The notes: generated from the sequence alone by a model not told the origin. DNA of 64,000 nt from Actinophytocola oryzae (GCF_004364325.1 NZ_SOCP01000010.1:62001-126000), one strand, 5' to 3'; positions 22,997 to 32,611 are shown, numbered from the stretch's first letter. Numbers and translations: made by a program.

Positions 22997-25197
22997 GTCG
23001 TCGGCTCGGTTTCGACCCGCACCGGCCCACCGGTGTTCAGGCTGGTCTCGACGGCCAGCGTAGCTAGGGTGGTCGCGGCGAGGGACTCGAGCGGGACGGG
23101 CATGGGCGCGCCGGTCTTGACGGCCTCGACGAAGGAGGCGACCTGGCGGGCCTGCCCCTTGTCGCGGCCCTTGGGCAGCCGCGTGCTGGCCCACTTCTTC
23201 TGCCCGAACACCGAGGCGCGGGCGAAGTCGTCGAACCGGAGGACCTTGCCGTCGGCTGTGAGGTCGATGGTCTCCTTCTGGAACTGCGACGAGCCGTTGG
23301 TGGCGTAGGTGATCGTGGCGGTCGACCCGTCGGGGTAGCGCAGGACGGCCTGGAGGTCCTTCTGGCCGGGCGTGGCCGCGGCGTAGACGGAGACCGGGTC
23401 GTCCCCGAGCAACCAGGAGACGGTGTCGATGAAGTGGCCGCCCTCGCCGACGAACCGGGTGCCCTCGGAGTCCTGGTTGTACCAGGAGCCACCGTCGAGC
23501 CTGCCCGCGTTGACGAGGTACCGCACGGAGGCGGGCCCGATGCGCCTGCCGAACCGCTGGCGTGCCTCGTTCAGCAGCGGCGCGAACCGCCGGTTGAACC
23601 CGACCTGGAGCCGGTCGTTGCCGGTCTTCTCGACGGTCTCGAGGATGCGGGTCAGCTCGTCGGTGCCGAGCGCGAGCGGCTTCTCGACGAAGACGGCCTT
23701 GCCTGCCTCCAGCGCGCGGATGGTGAGGTCGGCGTGGGTGCTGTGCCGGGTGACGACGAAGATCGCGTCGACGGAGTCGTCCTCGATCAGCTCGTCGAGA
23801 TCGGTGGACGCGTCGCCGAAGCCGAACTTGCGCTTCGCGTTGGTGGCGGACAGCGCCGACGTGGTGACCACCCGGTAGAGGTCGACGGACTCGTCCTCCA
23901 CCAGATGCGGCAGCAGCATCGACGAGGCGTAGTTGCCCGCGCCGACGAACCCCACCCGAAGAGTGGACTTCCGTACCCTGACCGACTGATCCCCGAGCGA
24001 GAGTCCCACTCGTGCGGCAGGGGGTCCCCCGATTTCCACGCTATCAGTGGGGACCGACAGTTCCGTGTCTTCCGGTTGCGGGTAGTCGAAGAGGACCGCG
24101 ACCGCCTTCAGCTCGCCCTCGTTCAGGGCGCGGTAGGTCTCCACGGCGTCGTCGAACCCGGCCACGTGGGTGATCAGCGGCGACACGTCGATCTTGTCGC
24201 GGGCCGCCAGGTCGAGGAAGCACTCGATGTTGCGGCGCTCGGTCCACCGGACGTACCCGATCGGGTAGTCGCGGCCCTCCAGCTCGTAGGACGGGTCGTA
24301 CCGGCCCGGTCCGTAGGAGCGCGAGAACCGGACGTCCAGCTCCTTCTCGTAGTAGGCGTTCCACGGCAGGTCCAGGCTGCACTTGCCGATGTCCACGACC
24401 GTCCCCCGGTCACGGGCCAGCTTCGCCGCCAGCTCGACCGGCTGGTTCGTGCTGCCGCCCGCAGCCAGGTACACCTGGTCCACGCCGAACCCGCCGGTCA
24501 GCTCCGCCACCGCCGTCTCGACCACGGACGAACCCGGTGCCGCGCACACCGCCGCACCCACCGACTCCGCCAGCGCGCAGCGCGACGGGTCCGGGTCCGC
24601 GCCGATCACCTTCACGCCGGACGCCACCAGCAGCTGCACCACGAGCTGGCCGATGAGCCCGAGGCCGATCACCAGCGCGACGTCGCCGAGCGCGGGCTCA
24701 CCGCGTCGCACACCCTGCATGGCGATCGAGCCGACCGTGCCGAACGCGGCGTGCCTGGGGTCGAGCGTCGCGGGGACCCGCACGTACAGGTTCTTCGGTA
24801 CCCAGTTCACCTCGGCGTGCAGTGCGTGCTCGTTGCCGGCGCACGACACCAGGTCGCCGACCGCCACGTCGTCGGTCCCCGCGCCGACCGCCGTCACCAC
24901 GCCGCACAGCGAGTACCCGAGCGGCGTGTACGAGTCGAGCTTGCTGGTCACCTTGCGGTAGGTCGCCGACAGGCCGTTCGTCGCGACGCTCTGCATGACC
25001 TTCGCGACCTGGTCCGGGCGCGCCTTCGCCTTGCCCAGCAACGACTTGCTCGCCTCGCTGACCTTCATCAGCTCGGTACCGGTCGAGATCAGCGAGTACA
25101 GGGTCCGCACCAGGACACCACCCGGCTTGCACGCCGGCTCCGGCACGTCCAGGAGCGCGAGCTCACCGCTCTTGTAGTTCTGCACAACCTGCTTCAA
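22993..25197 (-). CDS. Two-domain oxidoreductase: zinc-type alcohol dehydrogenase + Gfo/Idh/MocA
   Basis: This 734-residue protein fuses a medium-chain dehydrogenase (residues 1-350; cofactor region VALVIGLGLIGQLVVQLL) with a Gfo/Idh/MocA domain (about 400-734; VGFVGAGNYASSM and the FVEKPLAL motif near 505). This bi-domain architecture is known from bacterial polysaccharide loci, often beside heparinase II/III and asparagine synthase genes, and is thought to oxidise sugars or sugar nucleotides. The start is TTG 25197 with AAGGAA about 7 nt before it; no ATG or GTG fits better. The stop overlaps the heparinase start by 4 bp. The reaction is unknown. Confidence 0.85.
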   Translation of the reverse strand: MKQVVQNYKSGELALLDVPEPACKPGGVLVRTLYSLISTGTELMKVSEASKSLLGKAKARPDQVAKVMQSVATNGLSATYRKVTSKLDSYTPLGYSLCGVVTAVGAGTDDVAVGDLVSCAGNEHALHAEVNWVPKNLYVRVPATLDPRHAAFGTVGSIAMQGVRRGEPALGDVALVIGLGLIGQLVVQLLVASGVKVIGADPDPSRCALAESVGAAVCAAPGSSVVETAVAELTGGFGVDQVYLAAGGSTNQPVELAAKLARDRGTVVDIGKCSLDLPWNAYYEKELDVRFSRSYGPGRYDPSYELEGRDYPIGYVRWTERRNIECFLDLAARDKIDVSPLITHVAGFDDAVETYRALNEGELKAVAVLFDYPQPEDTELSVPTDSVEIGGPPAARVGLSLGDQSVRVRKSTLRVGFVGAGNYASSMLLPHLVEDESVDLYRVVTTSALSATNAKRKFGFGDASTDLDELIEDDSVDAIFVVTRHSTHADLTIRALEAGKAVFVEKPLALGTDELTRILETVEKTGNDRLQVGFNRRFAPLLNEARQRFGRRIGPASVRYLVNAGRLDGGSWYNQDSEGTRFVGEGGHFIDTVSWLLGDDPVSVYAAATPGQKDLQAVLRYPDGSTATITYATNGSSQFQKETIDLTADGKVLRFDDFARASVFGQKKWASTRLPKGRDKGQARQVASFVEAVKTGAPMPVPLESLAATTLATLAVETSLNTGGPVRVETEPTT

Positions 25198-25209
25198 GGC
25201 GATTTCCTT

Positions 25210-27102
25210 CTACTTGTCGGTAGCCGCGCGGTACCAGTGCTCGAGGGTCAGTACGTGCCAGAGGTGCTTCGACCGGTCCTGTTGCCCGCTCGCGTCCTCG
25301 GCGACCAGCCGCTGCAGCGCCTCACGTCGCAGGAAGCCGCTGCGCACCAGCAGGCCGTCATTGACGACCTCGCGGACCAGCGGTGCGAGGTCGCGGCTCA
25401 TCCACGCACGCAGCGGCGCGGAGAAGAGGCCCTTGGGGCGGTAGACGATCTCGTCGGGCAGGATCGAGGTCGCGGCCTTCTTCAGCGCGACCTTTCCCTG
25501 CCTGCCCGCGATCTTCGCCGAGCCGGGCAGCGCGAACGCCGCCTTCACGACCTCGACGTCCACGAACGGCACCCGCACCTCGGTGGACGCGGCCATCGAC
25601 GACCGGTCCGTGTACGCGAGGTTCAGGCCGGGCAGGAACATCCTGGAGTCCGCGAGGCACATGCGGTTCACGAAGTCCGACAGCGTGTTGTCGTGGTAGG
25701 TGTCCGCGTGCTCGGTCAGCACGTCGTCGACCGTGGCACGCAGGTCGGGGCTCAGCAGCCCGGTCAGCTCCGCGTGGTCGTACATCGTGTAGCTGCGCCG
25801 GAAGGCGGTCTCCTCCGGCATCTCCGCGAACGACAGGAACCGCTTGGCGAACCGCACGGACCGGTAGCCGCGCTTGGACGTCGCGACCGGCAGTCTGTCC
25901 ACAACGGACTTCACCGGGGTGCGCAACGCCCCGGGCACCTTCTGGTAGCGCACCGCGAGGGTGTTCGCGAGGTGCTTGCGGTAGCCGGCGAACAGCTCGT
26001 CGGCACCCATCCCGGACAGCATCACCTTCACCCCCGCCTCGCGCGCGGCGGTGCAGATGAGGAACGTGTTGATGGCCGCGGGGTCGCCGATCGGCTCGTC
26101 GAGGTGATAGGTCATCTTCGGCAGCAGGTCGAGCACCTGCGGCGCGATCTCGATCTCCTTGAGGTCGACGCCGAACTTCTGCGCCACGATCCGCGCGTAC
26201 TTCAGGTCGTCCGGCATCGCCTCGAACTTCGCGTCCTCGGCACGGAAACCGATGGTGTACGCGGAGATCCCCGGGCTGTGCTTCGCGGCGAGCGCGGTGA
26301 GGTAGCTGGAGTCGAGCCCGCCGGACAGGAACGTCGCGACCGGCACGTCCGCGAGCATGTGCGCCCGCGTGGACTCCTCGACGACCGCGGCGAGGTCCGG
26401 CTCCGGCGCGTGCTGGGCCTGCGCCGCCACGTCACGCAGCGACCAGTACGTGCCCTGCTCGACCTCGCCGTTCGGCTTGATCGACAGCCAGCTCCCCGGC
26501 GGCAGCTTCGCGGCCTCCCGGTAGGCGCAGCGGCTGTCCGGCACCCAGTAGTACAGCAGCGACGCGACGAGGGCGGCGTCGTTGACGGTCAGGTCGCCCA
26601 GCTCGTTCGCGAGCGCCTTCAGCTCGGAGGCGAACACGAGCCCGCCGCCGCGCCGCACGTAGAACAGCGGCTTGATGCCGAGCTGGTCACGCGCGAGCGT
26701 CAGCTCTCCGGTGCGCTCGTCGAACACGCCGAACGCGAACATCCCGCGCAGCTTCGGCAGGCAGTCCACGCCCCAGACCCGCCACGCCCGCAGCAGCACC
26801 TCGGTGTCCGACGTGCCACGGAAGCGCTCACCCGCGGCCTCCAGCTCGCGGCGCAGCTCCGGCGCGTTGTACAGCTCGCCGTTGTAGGTCAGCGAGAGGC
26901 CCTCGGCGACCATGGGCTGGGCGCCGGTCTCGCTCAGGTCGATGATCGACAGCCTGCGGTGGCCGAGGTGGACGTCACCGGTGCCCGCGGCGTGGCTGTA
27001 GCGGCCGGACCCGTCCGGCCCGCGGTGCGCGAGCGTCTTGGTGAGCCGGTCGGTGACCGGCCCGCCGTCGGGCCACAGGTACGCGCCTGCGATGCCGCAC
27101 AT
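25210..27102 (-). CDS. asnB: Asparagine synthase (glutamine-hydrolysing), polysaccharide type
   Basis: The 630-residue protein starts MCGIAGAY with the catalytic Cys2 of the Ntn glutaminase domain, carries HRGPDGSG (Arg for glutamine binding), YNGELYN, and the synthetase PP-loop FLSGGLDSS near residue 257-265. All parts needed for glutamine-dependent amidation are visible, in contrast to the short lasso cyclase at 13900. Length is normal for AsnB. In polysaccharide loci such genes are thought to amidate uronic acids or other sugar carboxylates rather than make asparagine. ATG 27102 lies 3 bp after the Wzz-like gene. Confidence 0.85.
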   Translation of the reverse strand: MCGIAGAYLWPDGGPVTDRLTKTLAHRGPDGSGRYSHAAGTGDVHLGHRRLSIIDLSETGAQPMVAEGLSLTYNGELYNAPELRRELEAAGERFRGTSDTEVLLRAWRVWGVDCLPKLRGMFAFGVFDERTGELTLARDQLGIKPLFYVRRGGGLVFASELKALANELGDLTVNDAALVASLLYYWVPDSRCAYREAAKLPPGSWLSIKPNGEVEQGTYWSLRDVAAQAQHAPEPDLAAVVEESTRAHMLADVPVATFLSGGLDSSYLTALAAKHSPGISAYTIGFRAEDAKFEAMPDDLKYARIVAQKFGVDLKEIEIAPQVLDLLPKMTYHLDEPIGDPAAINTFLICTAAREAGVKVMLSGMGADELFAGYRKHLANTLAVRYQKVPGALRTPVKSVVDRLPVATSKRGYRSVRFAKRFLSFAEMPEETAFRRSYTMYDHAELTGLLSPDLRATVDDVLTEHADTYHDNTLSDFVNRMCLADSRMFLPGLNLAYTDRSSMAASTEVRVPFVDVEVVKAAFALPGSAKIAGRQGKVALKKAATSILPDEIVYRPKGLFSAPLRAWMSRDLAPLVREVVNDGLLVRSGFLRREALQRLVAEDASGQQDRSKHLWHVLTLEHWYRAATDK

Positions 27103-27105
27103 GTC

Positions 27106-28665
27106 TCAGCCTTTCTTCTCGGCGGGACGCACCGGTGCGAACCGTTTCGTGGGGAGGTCGTGCACGTTCGTGCCGTTGGTGGTGTGGCCGTTGTTGGCGC
27201 TCTTGTGCTTCTGCCGACCCCGCAGCGCGGTGTGCAGCCCGTCCCACAACGTGCCGTCCGACTTGTCCCGCCGGTCCGGGTCGGCGAGCACGACACCGAC
27301 GATGGGAATGCCCGCGTCGGCGAGCTGGCGCCCGACCGTGTGCAGCCAGGCCGTGTTCGCGTACCCGGCCTTGACGACCAGCACCGTCTCCGACCCGAGG
27401 TGCGGCAGGTCGGTCCACGCCGTCCCCGGCGCGACGGACCCGACCCCGATGCGTGCCTCACCCGACTGCGGCGCGCTGGTGTCGTCGCCGCCGATGACCC
27501 GTACGGGGTGCGCGGTCTCGGTGGGCGGGTTCGTGATCTCCAGGTCGGCGACGAGCGCGACCGGCTTCTCCGCGGCAAGCTCGGCCGCGATGTCCGAGGC
27601 GAGTGCCGTGGCGAGCGGCGCGGCTCCCAGCTCGAGCACGGACACCGGCGCGGACCCGTCCTTCGCGAGCCGAACCAGCGTCGCCGCCACGCGCTTGCGT
27701 GTCTGCGTGAGCTTCTTGCCGGGCAGGAACCTGCGCTGCCTGCGAGGCAGCTCGGCGATGACCGACGCACCGAGGTTCTCGGCGATGTCCCTGCGCAGCA
27801 CGGGCTTGTCCCGCACCACCCCGCCGACCGCGGCGATCGCGACGCCGACCACGAGCCCCAGCACCAGGCCGATGCCGCCGTTGGTGGCCCCGGTGGTCTT
27901 GAGCGATACCCGTACCGGCCGCGGCTCGTCCACGATCTGCGTCCCCGCGGCGACCCTCGGCGCGCCGAGACCCGCCTGCTGTGCCTGCTGGGTCAGCTGC
28001 GTGATCTGGTTGGACAGCTCGGCGCGACGCGCGTAGAGGGTGTCGAGGTTGGCCGCGTTGGGCTGCGGGGCGTCCGCGTTGTCCTCGTCGTCGTCGTTGT
28101 TGTTCCTGTTGTTCTGCGCGGCCTCCGCACCGGAGATCTGCGCGTTGACCCCGTCGAGGTCCTTCTGGACCTGCGCCTGCTGGTCGGTGTAAGCCTTGGC
28201 CTCGGCCGTCGCCCCGGCCTGGACCCGCCCGACGTGGTCGGCGATGAACGCCTCGGCGAGCCCCTTGGCCCGCCGCGCGGCCTCGGCGCCGCTCGGTGCC
28301 TTGACGGTGATCTGGAGGATGCTGTTGGTGACCGCGACACCCTCGTAGTCCTTGAGGAAGTCCTCCGGCTGCTCGTCGATCTTCAGCCGTTTCGCGGCCA
28401 GCCCGGCGATCCGGCTCGTCATCAGCAGCGAGACGTCCGTCCGGATGAGACTGCCGCCGTCGGCGGGGCTGTCCTCCTCGTGCACGACGAGGATCTGCAC
28501 GACGGCGGTCGGCGCGGGCGGCACCAGCACGGTGAGCACGCCGCCGCCGAGGAACCCGAGCAGTGCGAAGGCGACCCACAGCCGCCTGCCGCGACGGATC
28601 GCGGTCCACAGGCGGGTGAAGTCGAGAAGGTGTTGGGGTTGCGAGGTTTCCGGCTTCATGGTCAT
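27106..28665 (-). CDS. Wzz-type chain-length protein with degenerate kinase domain (second copy)
   Basis: The 519-residue protein has a transmembrane segment near residues 29-50, a Wzz-like extracytoplasmic region (about 55-250) with an Asn/Asp-rich patch NNRNNNDDDEDN near residue 190, and a second transmembrane segment near 262-282. The cytoplasmic tail (290-480) looks like a CpsD/BY-kinase fold, but the Walker A position reads ELGAAPLATALA instead of a Gly-Lys-Thr/Ser loop, so ATP binding is doubtful. It overlaps its sister gene upstream (28662) by 4 bp. It likely sets chain length or links polymerase and export. No Tyr-rich C-terminus is seen. Confidence 0.75.
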   Translation of the reverse strand: MTMKPETSQPQHLLDFTRLWTAIRRGRRLWVAFALLGFLGGGVLTVLVPPAPTAVVQILVVHEEDSPADGGSLIRTDVSLLMTSRIAGLAAKRLKIDEQPEDFLKDYEGVAVTNSILQITVKAPSGAEAARRAKGLAEAFIADHVGRVQAGATAEAKAYTDQQAQVQKDLDGVNAQISGAEAAQNNRNNNDDDEDNADAPQPNAANLDTLYARRAELSNQITQLTQQAQQAGLGAPRVAAGTQIVDEPRPVRVSLKTTGATNGGIGLVLGLVVGVAIAAVGGVVRDKPVLRRDIAENLGASVIAELPRRQRRFLPGKKLTQTRKRVAATLVRLAKDGSAPVSVLELGAAPLATALASDIAAELAAEKPVALVADLEITNPPTETAHPVRVIGGDDTSAPQSGEARIGVGSVAPGTAWTDLPHLGSETVLVVKAGYANTAWLHTVGRQLADAGIPIVGVVLADPDRRDKSDGTLWDGLHTALRGRQKHKSANNGHTTNGTNVHDLPTKRFAPVRPAEKKG

Positions 28666-29999
28666 CCGGCACCTACCAGCGCGGGCTCCTCGTCGTGTTG
28701 CTCCTCCTCCTCGACCGGCTGCGTCAGGTGCGCGACCACCACGCCGAGGATCTCGTGGCCGGCGTCCGCGCAGGCCTCGGCGATCCCGACCAGCTCCCAG
28801 CCCGTCCTGGTGCCCGCCGTCACCACCGCGAGCACGCCGGGCACCGGCTCGTCCGGCACCGTCGGCCGCGCGGGGTCGGTCTCCCAGACCGTCAGCTCGA
28901 GACGGTCCTCCTTCGAGAACTCACCGAGGCGGGCCGCGACGCGTGCGGCCTCCGGGTCGTCCGCGGCGACCACCACCAGGACCCGTCCCGGGCCTGGTGG
29001 CAGGTGGTCCCGCAGCTTCGACAGCACCCGCCGGTACCGGATCTCCAGCCCCGCCTCGTCGGCGGGCGGCGCCAGCGTGGCCACGTGCCACGGCCGGTCC
29101 CCGAGGAAGAACGTCCGCACCCGCCCGGTCAGACCCGTCCTGGCGACCGGGGAGGCGACCAGCGGCACGTCCAGCCCGCCGAGCACCCCGGAGCCGAGGG
29201 CGGACACGATGCTCGCCTCGTCACGCAGGCGCTTGTCCGACCGCGCCGCGAACAGGTGCCCGAACAGCCCGAGCAGGAAGAACACCGCCGCCCCGCCCGC
29301 GACGAAGTCCGTCATCGTCGGCGCGGCGGGCGAGGTCGGGCGCTCCGACGGGCCCATCACGACCATCTTCGCCTGCCCGGTGGCCGTGTCCAGCTCGTCG
29401 AGCTTCGACGTCGCCTGCGACAGGGCCGTCCGCAGCTGCTCCAGCTCCGTGCGCACGCCGACGCTGTCGATCGTCTGGCCCTGGCCTGCCGAGTTGTGCA
29501 GGTCGGAGATCTTCTGGTTCGTCTCGATGATCTGCTGGCGCAGCGTCTGCTGCTGTTCCTGCGACACCTGCGCGGACGCGTCCGCCGTCGTCGCCAGGAG
29601 CTGTGTGGAGTACGTCACGTACTCCTGCGCCACCCGGTCCGCGAGCTGCTGCGCGCGCTCCGGCGTGTCCGCCGTCGCCGTGATCGCGATGATGTTGCCC
29701 TCGGCCACCGCTGCCGACACCTGCGGCGTCAGGTCAGCGCCGGACACGCCCCACTTCAGCGCGGCGGCGGCGTGGTCGAGCACCACGGAGCTCTTGGCCA
29801 CCTGCGCCTCGGTCAGCAACTGGTCCGGGTCGCGGGCGCCCTGCAGGAGCACGCTCGCCGACGTCTTGTAGCCGGGCGAGAACACCAGCGAGGCGCCGAC
29901 ACCGACCAACCCACCCAACACGGCGATCACGATGAGTAGCCGCCACCGCTGGCGCAGTACATGCCAGACGACGGCCAGTCTTGCCGTGTCATCGTTCAC
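28662..29999 (-). CDS. Wzz-type chain-length protein with degenerate kinase domain (first copy)
   Basis: The 445-residue protein has an N-terminal transmembrane segment (RWRLLIVIAVLGGLVGVG, residues 18-35), a periplasm-like domain with predicted coiled coil (TELEQLRTALSQATSKLDEL) and a second transmembrane segment near 228-250. The tail (about 300-430) follows the BY-kinase fold, but the P-loop position reads VAADDPEAARVAARL, lacking the Gly-Lys pair. GTG 29999 was chosen since AAAGGGGG lies about 8 nt upstream; longer starts reach 30149 but add a Lys/Arg/Thr-rich stretch overlapping the GT4 gene end. It pairs with the second copy and may form a hetero-oligomer. Confidence 0.72.
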   Translation of the reverse strand: MNDDTARLAVVWHVLRQRWRLLIVIAVLGGLVGVGASLVFSPGYKTSASVLLQGARDPDQLLTEAQVAKSSVVLDHAAAALKWGVSGADLTPQVSAAVAEGNIIAITATADTPERAQQLADRVAQEYVTYSTQLLATTADASAQVSQEQQQTLRQQIIETNQKISDLHNSAGQGQTIDSVGVRTELEQLRTALSQATSKLDELDTATGQAKMVVMGPSERPTSPAAPTMTDFVAGGAAVFFLLGLFGHLFAARSDKRLRDEASIVSALGSGVLGGLDVPLVASPVARTGLTGRVRTFFLGDRPWHVATLAPPADEAGLEIRYRRVLSKLRDHLPPGPGRVLVVVAADDPEAARVAARLGEFSKEDRLELTVWETDPARPTVPDEPVPGVLAVVTAGTRTGWELVGIAEACADAGHEILGVVVAHLTQPVEEEEQHDEEPALVGAG

Positions 30000-30126
30000 C
30001 GCGTCGGACCCCCTTTCGAGGCGTTTCGGCACCTCGATGGGGCCGTACCTCACGAGTCCCGTCGCGGCCGGCCTGCTTTTGGTTACACCCCGACGGTGAC
30101 TCTTAGTCGAACTGGTACTCGTCGTT

Positions 30127-31305
30127 TTACGTTTCTTTGGCCGCCGCATAGGCTGCGAGCAACGCCTTCTGTGAGTTCCCCCACGCGAGCGGACCCTCGA
30201 CGCGCTCCTTGCCGAGCTTGCCCATCCGCGCCCGCTCCTCCGGGTCGTCGAGCAGGCGCGATGTGAGCCGCGCGAACTCGGCCTCGTCGTTGTCCGACGC
30301 GTACACCGCGGCGTCGCCCGCGGACACGCGTGCCTCCCGCAGCTCGAACGACACGATCGGACGGCTCATGGCCATGTACTCCATGACCTTGTTCATCGTC
30401 GACACGTCGTTCAGCGGGTTGTACGGGTCCGGCGAGAGGCAGACGTCCGCAGTGGACAGATACCTGACCAGGTCCTCGTCCGGGATGCGGCCGGTGAACT
30501 CGACGAGGTCGTCGAGGCCGAGCTTCTTCGAGAGCGCCACCATGTCGTCGAACGTGTCGCCGGAGCCGACGAACACCGCGTGCCAGTCCTCGCGTTCCTC
30601 ACGCAGCAGGGCCAGCGACCGCAACGCGTAGTCCACGCCGTCCTGCGGGCCCATCACGCCCAGGTAGCAGAGCAGGTGGGGCTTGCCCTTCTTCAGCTCC
30701 GGCTCGGCGGGCACCTGCCTGAACCGCTCGATCACCGGCGCGCTGCGGACCACGAACACCTTGTCCGCAGGCATGTTCCCCCGGGTGACCGCGGCGTTGC
30801 GGTAGCTCTCGTTGGTGGCGATCACCACGTCCGCGGCCCGGTAGGTGGCCCGCTCCAGCCTGCACACCTGCCGGTACAGGAAGTCCTCGCCCCGGCCGGC
30901 GAAGCGCGACAGGTACAGCTCCGGGCACAGGTCGTGCTGGTCGAAGACGAACTTCGCGCCCTGGCGCTTCAGCCGCTTGGCCACCAGGTACAGCAGGTCG
31001 GGCGGGTTGCAGGCGTGCACGACGTCGACCGGCCCGATCCTGCGCGCGAGCCGGTAGGTGTGCCACAGCGCGGTGCCGTACTCCTTGACGTAGCCGCGCG
31101 GGCCACCGGTCGCCGCGGTCAGCGGGTAGCGGTGGATCTTCACACCGTCGAGCTCCACGTAGGACTCGCGGTCCCGTTTCGTCCCCTGTGGACAGATCAC
31201 GTGCACGTCCCAGCCCGCGTCCCGCAGCGTCGTGCTCTCCTGCCAGACACGACGGTCGAACGGCACGGACAGGTTCTCGACGAGGATGAGCGCTTTACCA
31301 GGCAA
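30127..31305 (-). CDS. Glycosyltransferase family 4
   Basis: The 392-residue GT-B enzyme begins ALILVENLSVPFDRRVWQE, the usual N-terminus of WbuB-like GT4 enzymes, with FVFDQHDLCPELY near residue 118-130 and MGPQDGVDYALRS and EYMAMSRPIVSFEL in the donor domain. The start is TTG 31305, overlapping the dehydrogenase stop by 11 bp; the family motif starts within the first ten residues so no later start is likely. It probably adds one of the first sugars to the lipid carrier. The long gap (127 bp) before the next gene at 29999 breaks the tight coupling seen elsewhere in this operon. Confidence 0.83.
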   Translation of the reverse strand: MPGKALILVENLSVPFDRRVWQESTTLRDAGWDVHVICPQGTKRDRESYVELDGVKIHRYPLTAATGGPRGYVKEYGTALWHTYRLARRIGPVDVVHACNPPDLLYLVAKRLKRQGAKFVFDQHDLCPELYLSRFAGRGEDFLYRQVCRLERATYRAADVVIATNESYRNAAVTRGNMPADKVFVVRSAPVIERFRQVPAEPELKKGKPHLLCYLGVMGPQDGVDYALRSLALLREEREDWHAVFVGSGDTFDDMVALSKKLGLDDLVEFTGRIPDEDLVRYLSTADVCLSPDPYNPLNDVSTMNKVMEYMAMSRPIVSFELREARVSAGDAAVYASDNDEAEFARLTSRLLDDPEERARMGKLGKERVEGPLAWGNSQKALLAAYAAAKET

Positions 31306-32611
31306 GGCCGACGTACCCCCTGTCGTTCCGGCGGATCTCGGCGTCGGGGAGGCGGATCAGGTCGATGAGCGTCCGGTCGGCGCCCGGGGGGATCGCCGCG
31401 AGCACGTCCGGGTCCGCCGACGCCACCAGGCACACCTCGGCGTGGTCGAGCACCTCGGCGACCGAGCCCGCGAGGAGCTGACCGAGGTGCGGCAGCCGCT
31501 GCTCGATGTACTCGCGGTTCGCGCCGAGCAGCCGCGACATGCTCACGTTCGCGTCGTAGATCCGCAGGTCGTAGCCCTTGCCGAGCAGCCGCTCCGCCAG
31601 CTCGACCATCGGGCTCTCGCGCAGGTCGTCCGTGCCGGGCTTGAACGACAGCCCGAACAGCCCGACCCTGCGCCTGCCCGTGCGCACGACCAGCTCGAAC
31701 GCACGCTTCAGGTGCTCCTCGTTGGAGGGCAGGACGTGGCTGAGGATCGGCACGGTGACGTCGGCGCGGTGGGCGGCGTGCACCAGCCCGCGCAGGTCCT
31801 TCGGCAGGCACGACCCGCCGAACGCGAAGCCGGGCCTGAGGTAGGCGGGGCTGATGTTGAGCTTGCGGTCGGCGAGGAACACGTCCATCACGCGGTGCGA
31901 GTCGAGACCGAGTGCGCCGCAGATCGCGCCGAGCTCGTTCGCGAAGCCGATCTTCAAGGCGTGGAAGGAGTTGTCGGCGTACTTGGTGATCTCGGCCACC
32001 GGGATCGGCACGCGGAACACGTCGCCCGGCAGGTCCTCGTACAACGCCGCGACGACGTCGCCGCTCGCCTCGTCCAGCTCGCCGATGACGGTCTTGGGCG
32101 GGTCGAAGAAGTCGCGGACGCTGGTGCCCTCGCGCAGGAACTCCGGGTTGACCGCGACGCCGAAGTCCACGCCCGCGGTCTTCCCCGACGCCTTCTCCAG
32201 GATCGGGACCAGCAGGTTCAGGCAGGTGCCCGGCAGCATGGTGCTGCGGAAGACGATCGTGTGACGCGTGTCGCGCGCGGCGATGGCCTCGCCGATCTCC
32301 TCGGCGACGCGCTCCAGGTAGGCGGTGGACAGGCTGCCGTTGGGCGCCGAGGGCGTGCCGACACAGACCAGCGACACGTCGGAGTTGTCCACGGCGTGGC
32401 GCACGTCGGTGGTCGCCCGCAGCTTTCCGCTGGTCACGACCTCCTTCGTGAGGTCACCGATGCGCTCCTCGACGACGGGCGCGTTGCCACCCATGATCAG
32501 GTCGACCTTGGTGGGGTTGACGTCGACGCCGATGACGTCGTTGCCGCGGGAGGCGAGGCAGGCGGCGGAGACACAGCCGACGTAGCCGAGGCCGAAGACG
32601 CTGATCCTCAT
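31295..32611 (-). CDS. Nucleotide-sugar dehydrogenase, GDP-mannose/UDP-glucose type (AlgD-like)
   Basis: The 438-residue protein has the Rossmann start MRISVFGLGYVGCVSAACLA (GxGxxG at residues 7-12), the central NPEFLREG and the catalytic Cys in GFAFGGSCLPKDLR. FAFGGSCLPKDLR and DRKLNISPAYL resemble GDP-mannose 6-dehydrogenases more than UDP-glucose ones. The enzyme would make a uronic acid nucleotide with two NAD. ATG 32611 is preferred over an in-frame TTG at 32638, which adds MCCPQAGPQ. It is the first gene of the 12-gene minus operon and diverges from a second dehydrogenase (32804). Confidence 0.8.
   Translation of the reverse strand: MRISVFGLGYVGCVSAACLASRGNDVIGVDVNPTKVDLIMGGNAPVVEERIGDLTKEVVTSGKLRATTDVRHAVDNSDVSLVCVGTPSAPNGSLSTAYLERVAEEIGEAIAARDTRHTIVFRSTMLPGTCLNLLVPILEKASGKTAGVDFGVAVNPEFLREGTSVRDFFDPPKTVIGELDEASGDVVAALYEDLPGDVFRVPIPVAEITKYADNSFHALKIGFANELGAICGALGLDSHRVMDVFLADRKLNISPAYLRPGFAFGGSCLPKDLRGLVHAAHRADVTVPILSHVLPSNEEHLKRAFELVVRTGRRRVGLFGLSFKPGTDDLRESPMVELAERLLGKGYDLRIYDANVSMSRLLGANREYIEQRLPHLGQLLAGSVAEVLDHAEVCLVASADPDVLAAIPPGADRTLIDLIRLPDAEIRRNDRGYVGLAW

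Noticed and set aside
23434-29871. A very long open frame (over 2,000 codons) on the plus strand
   Set aside because: It runs antisense to four well-supported overlapping genes, is made of Arg/Val/Gly/Asp-rich low-complexity sequence and has no domain. Long antisense frames are normal in high-GC DNA.
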